In this document: positions 7,301 to 9,089 of the stretch, piece after piece
Layout of the letters: each line of letters starts with the position of its first letter
Numbering within the stretch: position 1 is the stretch's first letter
From: Cyanobacteriota bacterium
GTDB lineage: Bacteria > Cyanobacteriota > Cyanobacteriia > PCC-6307 > Cyanobiaceae
Assembly: GCA_947463165.1 (NCBI GenBank)
Contig: CANHSW010000063.1
Coordinates: forward strand, 1 to 9,089
Length of the DNA: 9,089 nt
Direction of reading: 5' to 3'
Notes under the pieces: model-generated
What the model saw: the letters and a program-made list of their open reading frames with translations, nothing else
The model's database searches: none
What the model was told of the DNA's origin: nothing
Position numbers and translations under genes: made by a program

Positions 7301-7637
7301 CACCCTGCGCCAGGGGGTCAGTCCACTTAGTTTCGATCGGGCCGTGGATCTGGCCACCCTCAACCTGGCATTAACCCAACAAATTGTCGGGCCCCTGCTG
7401 CTGAGCGGCGGCATTGGCATCAACGTGGATGGCAACTCCGGCTTCTATGGCCAAACAACCAATTCTTACGTGGAGTTGCGCTGGCAACGCCGCGCCTACG
7501 ACATCGGTATTTATTACAGCCCTTACGAACAACTTGGCGGCATTCGGGTGAGGCTTAACGACTTCAACTTCCAGGGCACGGGCACGCCATTCGTTCCCTA
7601 TAACCCCAATCCAAGCCCGATCAGGCTGCCGTTCTGA
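4362..7637 (+). CDS. LptD-like outer-membrane assembly protein (DUF3769), with an extra barrel-like domain
   Basis: Probable cyanobacterial counterpart of LptD, the outer-membrane protein that inserts lipopolysaccharide; 1091 residues from a GTG at 4362. Residues 1-33 form a signal peptide (basic MRRHRRPRR, hydrophobic core, likely cut after AKA). Next come ten octapeptide repeats (34-113, AAQPLSYL-like), four GLPxx repeats (121-140), and an OstA/LptD-type beta-strand domain (about 160-245: VVAIGHAAATLAGGQLRAE, EYDLNSRTVYASGGV). Residues about 280-456 look like a separate small outer-membrane barrel ending RIHHRSGAWG...LLGMRYRF. An Ala/Pro-rich linker (500-540) and a charged helix lead to the DUF3769 part (about 575-1091: AFTNDPFTPAQAWLNSEDL, then many amphipathic strands), ending in Phe as outer-membrane barrels usually do. 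The start is supported by the signal peptide. It follows psbI by 51 bases and overlaps leuD at the 3' end. LPS transport is inferred from the family; the role of the middle domain is unknown. Confidence 0.85.
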   Translation: MRRHRRPRRSPLGPVPLALIPLAAWSSLLATAKAAQPLSYLAAQPLSYSAAQPLNFLVAQPPDYLAAEPPNRLLVNDFGPIAAEPLLQIAAEPLAQKPAEPLMQKEAEPSASDSGLAAPSGLPSSGLPLKGLPADGLPSLGAAGPSNPASAVPLEIGLSANQQSYDAQLGRVVAIGHAAATLAGGQLRAERIEYDLNSRTVYASGGVRFQRGQQYLQASRLRYSLLEGVGEIEDVYGVLDLDTSAQDFDIDQPPSQPLGPGEPMACTPPIPHLPDWQPYPWAATAWGGKMTNAALSGTFTFNGEPRPEALMGLGLQRRLLDGGPLSIELDGNLIGHRASPQRGGQYNQAVANAGVPAQSFGEITAGVGVRLWLRPWLSLLAVEGVSLNTELSYYEQTFRRKSAQFLNYLAFEVEALVDPQWSLVGRIHHRSGAWGTYSGVKEGSNGYLLGMRYRFGQRQLPNRAITAMAPALGCPGITAESLQPRRSLNQLLDEVASGKVSAPDSLALASTPSKTSAAAGQAATPAPGAEPAASGNAWQRAQRQELERQRVVQTIPQRVSDVVFQRSLKAERRFGFPSQLTTPDAVNQFGQTRPQQLQSLTTVSNSELVQGSISRWRLQAKRMTFTPGSLRADRAAFTNDPFTPAQAWLNSEDLVATLKANGDTVIKARRNRLILDERLPIPVTRQTRIKRKEEVDNRVVLGQDGKDRDGFFIGYKAPEIRLGNGSGRLELQPQFLLQRAIAGKTDSYPLPGQSAGAPGSEQPTSPGDLFGLVARLQAPLLGFQADANLDISSFNPKNIANATRSWGDLSRPLRLPLLGDSNLRAFGAYRYRVWNGSLGEQDVYSAYGIFLEGTGNLRPWGSLTRSYFWRTGLGNYQGNSFDSTNLARLWRANLIASINGSLPLWTGKALAATPDQAYLNSAVPVVPGLTLNANITTQLAYFGDGSNQNTISLTGGPTWTLGHFQKPWLDFTQFTITGGGTLRQGVSPLSFDRAVDLATLNLALTQQIVGPLLLSGGIGINVDGNSGFYGQTTNSYVELRWQRRAYDIGIYYSPYEQLGGIRVRLNDFNFQGTGTPFVPYNPNPSPIRLPF
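4461..4700 (+). repeat. Ten 24-base in-frame repeats encoding octapeptides
   Basis: Ten consecutive 24-base units in perfect register encode AAQPLSYL, AAQPLSYS, AAQPLNFL, VAQPPDYL, AAEPPNRL, LVNDFGPI (degenerate), AAEPLLQI, AAEPLAQK, PAEPLMQK and EAEPSASD. The first two DNA units differ at one base. Most units begin with GCGGCGCAGCCGC or GCGGCGGAGCCGC, each a five-base-pair GC stem around a three-base loop. The later half of units 1-3 is much more AT-rich than the rest of the gene. The array starts at the predicted signal peptidase cleavage site of the LptD-like protein. Confidence 0.9.
4722..4781 (+). repeat. Four 15-base repeats encoding GLPxx
   Basis: Four adjacent pentapeptides GLPSS, GLPLK, GLPAD and GLPSL (residues 121-140 of the LptD-like protein) are encoded by diverged 15-base units starting GGCTTGCC or GGTTTGCC. 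A partial related unit (GLAAPS) precedes them. They lie seven residues after the octapeptide array and are a separate repeat family. Confidence 0.75.
6579..6586. repeat. Single HIP1 octamer GCGATCGC
   Basis: GCGATCGC is the cyanobacterial HIP1 palindrome. I found only this one copy in the window, inside the LptD-like gene. This is far from the high density seen in many beta-cyanobacteria and fits a picocyanobacterial host, but one window is weak evidence. Confidence 0.6.
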
Positions 7638-8253
7638 AGCCAGTGAGATAGGGCAATCGCGCCGCTGTGGCGGTCAATTCGCTATCCCGGGCCAGCAGCT
7701 GGCCGGTGCCATCCCACTGGCCGCTCACCAGCATCAACTGGGGGCCAGCCGCCAGCTCCAGGTTCCAGCTTTGGCCAGCATTCGGGCCGCCAGCCGTCAG
7801 GCTGGCCTGGGCCAGATCGATGCTGAAGGGGATGGTGGGATCGGCGGCTGCGGCCACCTGAATCGCCAGCATCGTGTCGTGGGGGGCCTGCAGGCAGGGG
7901 ATCCCCAGGGCTAGACAGTTGCCATAGAAAATCTCGGCAAAACTCTCCCCCACCACCGCCCGAATCCCCCAGCGCATCAGCGCCTGGGGTGCATGCTCGC
8001 GACTGGAACCGCAGCCGAAATTGCGATTCACCAGCAGGATCGTCGCATCGCGATGTTCGGGCCGATCGAAGGGGTGGCTGCCGCCCAGCTCGGCGCGATC
8101 GTCGGCGAACACCTGCTCGCCCAGTCCATCGAAGGCCACGCACTTGAGAAAGCGGGCCGGAATGATCCGATCGGTGTCGATGTCGTCGCCGCGCAGCACC
8201 AAGGCAGGGCCCATGACGCGACTAATCGGACCGGCGGGGAAGGCAGCAGACAT
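7621..8253 (-). CDS. leuD: 3-isopropylmalate dehydratase small subunit LeuD
   Basis: Small subunit of isopropylmalate isomerase, which with LeuC converts 2-isopropylmalate to 3-isopropylmalate in leucine biosynthesis in the cytoplasm. The product is 210 residues from the ATG at 8253. It shows the swivel-domain hallmarks of the family: GDDIDTDRIIPARFLK near residue 22, the substrate-loop motif NFGCGSSREHAPQAL (about 78-92), then VVGESFAEIFYGNCLALGIPCL. Length is normal. An in-frame TTG at 8268 would add five residues (MRPVS) and is less likely. It lies 60 bases downstream of leuC on the same strand, so the two surely form an operon. Its stop codon overlaps the end of the LptD-like gene by 17 bases in convergent orientation, and I see no terminator with a T-run for either gene near the overlap. 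Confidence 0.96.
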   Translation of the reverse strand: MSAAFPAGPISRVMGPALVLRGDDIDTDRIIPARFLKCVAFDGLGEQVFADDRAELGGSHPFDRPEHRDATILLVNRNFGCGSSREHAPQALMRWGIRAVVGESFAEIFYGNCLALGIPCLQAPHDTMLAIQVAAAADPTIPFSIDLAQASLTAGGPNAGQSWNLELAAGPQLMLVSGQWDGTGQLLARDSELTATAARLPYLTGFRTAA

Positions 8254-8264
8254 CGAAACAGGGC

Positions 8265-8289
8265 GCAAATGGGGTGGATGCAGATGGGG
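8265..8289. repeat. Short direct repeat in the leuC-leuD gap
   Basis: GCAAATGGGG (8265-8274) and GCAGATGGGG (8280-8289) repeat with a 15-base period and one mismatch, in the 60-base space between the leuC stop and the leuD start. On the coding strand they read CCCCATTTGC and CCCCATCTGC. It could be chance; no role is proposed. Confidence 0.4.
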
Positions 8290-8313
8290 CGGTGACTGCC
8301 AGCTGGCGAGCGC

Positions 8314-9089
8314 TCAAGACTGCAGCAGCCTGCGCACATCGGTGACCTGGCCGGTGACGGCGGCGGCGGCCACCATCGCCGGACTCATCAGCAGGGTGCG
8401 ACCGGTGGCGGAACCCTGGCGGCCCTTGAAGTTGCGATTGCTGGAACTGGCGCTGAGCTGGCGCCCCTCCAGGCGATCGGGGTTCATCGCCAGGCACATC
8501 GAACAACCGGGTTCGCGCCACTCAAAGCCAGCGGCGCGGAACACTGCATCGAGGCCTTCCGCCTCAGCCGCAGCGGCCACCTGCTCACTGCCGGGCACCA
8601 CGAAGGCCCTCAGGCCGGTGGCCACCTGGCGGCCCTGGGCCACGGCGGCCGCCGCCCGCAGATCGCTGATCCGGCCGTTGGTGCAACTGCCAATGAAGCA
8701 GACATCCACGGGTGTGCCGGCAATCGGCTCACCGGCCCGCAGGTCCATGTAGCGGTAGGCCTCCTCCGCCAGGGGCCGCTCATCGGCGGGGGTCTGCTCC
8801 AGGGTGGGCACGGTCTCGTCGACGGCCATGCCCTGGCCGGGGGTGATGCCCCAGGTCACGGTGGGGGCCAGCAGGCTGGCATCGAAGCGCACCTCGTCGT
8901 CGAACAGGGCTTGATCGTCGCTGGCCAGGGAGGTCCACCAGGCCAGGGCCCGTTGCCAGGCCTCGCCGCTGGGGGCGGCTGGTCGGCCCTGGAGATAGGC
9001 AAAGGTGGTGGCGTCGGGGTTGACGTAGCCGCAACGGGCGCCGCCCTCGATCGCCATGTTGCAGATGGTCATGCGCTCTTCCATCGAGA
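8314..9089 (-). CDS. leuC: 3-isopropylmalate dehydratase large subunit LeuC (partial, N-terminus cut by window edge)
   Basis: Large, iron-sulfur-carrying subunit of isopropylmalate isomerase (aconitase superfamily), partner of LeuD in leucine synthesis. About 258 C-terminal codons are visible; the frame is open at the right edge. The first visible residues read [20 protein letters not shown], an internal LeuC motif, so the Met at 9084 is not the start. The three cysteines expected to hold the [4Fe-4S] cluster are present: one in [13 protein letters not shown] and two in [13 protein letters not shown]. The C-terminal [13 protein letters not shown] and [15 protein letters not shown] motifs of the family follow. 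The gene ends at 8314, 60 bases before leuD. No disruption is seen. Confident. Confidence 0.97.
   Translation of the reverse strand, partial: SMEERMTICNMAIEGGARCGYVNPDATTFAYLQGRPAAPSGEAWQRALAWWTSLASDDQALFDDEVRFDASLLAPTVTWGITPGQGMAVDETVPTLEQTPADERPLAEEAYRYMDLRAGEPIAGTPVDVCFIGSCTNGRISDLRAAAAVAQGRQVATGLRAFVVPGSEQVAAAAEAEGLDAVFRAAGFEWREPGCSMCLAMNPDRLEGRQLSASSSNRNFKGRQGSATGRTLLMSPAMVAAAAVTGQVTDVRRLLQS

Noticed and set aside
7640..7690. Bidirectional terminator near the leuD/LptD-like overlap
   Set aside because: Only a four-base-pair hairpin (CCGC-TGTG-GCGG) with no T-run on either strand is present.

Overview
The window is GC-rich DNA from a cyanobacterium, most likely a Synechococcus/Cyanobium-type picocyanobacterium (alpha-cyanobacterium). 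Three photosystem II small-protein genes (psbH, psbN, psbI) can be read in full. They sit with tatA, an outer-membrane LptD-like gene of the cyanobacterial DUF3769 family, and leuD/leuC, an arrangement I associate with picocyanobacterial chromosomes. Nothing in the window looks like a mobile element, phage, CRISPR array or RNA gene.

Layout from left to right: tatA (minus strand, cut by the left edge); psbH (minus); a 301-base divergent intergenic region; psbN (plus) with a good Rho-independent terminator; a full-length GH38 alpha-mannosidase gene (minus) whose 3' end runs through that terminator and into the end of psbN; psbI (plus), divergent from the mannosidase; a 1091-residue secreted LptD-like outer-membrane protein (plus), 51 bases after psbI; then leuD and leuC (minus, leuC cut by the right edge), convergent with the LptD-like gene and overlapping it by 17 bases.

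The genes cover three jobs. The Tat translocase component and PsbH/PsbN/PsbI belong to thylakoid membrane biogenesis and photosystem II. The DUF3769 protein belongs to outer-membrane (LPS) assembly. LeuC and LeuD together form isopropylmalate isomerase of leucine synthesis. The GH38 enzyme is the outsider: it is a glycan-processing enzyme placed between psbN and psbI.

The most interesting points are: (1) the LptD-like protein seems to carry a second small outer-membrane barrel domain, with an HHRSG motif resembling PagL-type lipid A deacylases, between its periplasmic domain and its main barrel; (2) the same protein has about ten in-register octapeptide repeats, encoded by 24-base units that can each form a small hairpin, directly after its signal peptide; (3) the psbN terminator doubles as coding sequence for the mannosidase C-terminus; (4) a compact cluster of palindromes and repeats lies between psbH and tatA.
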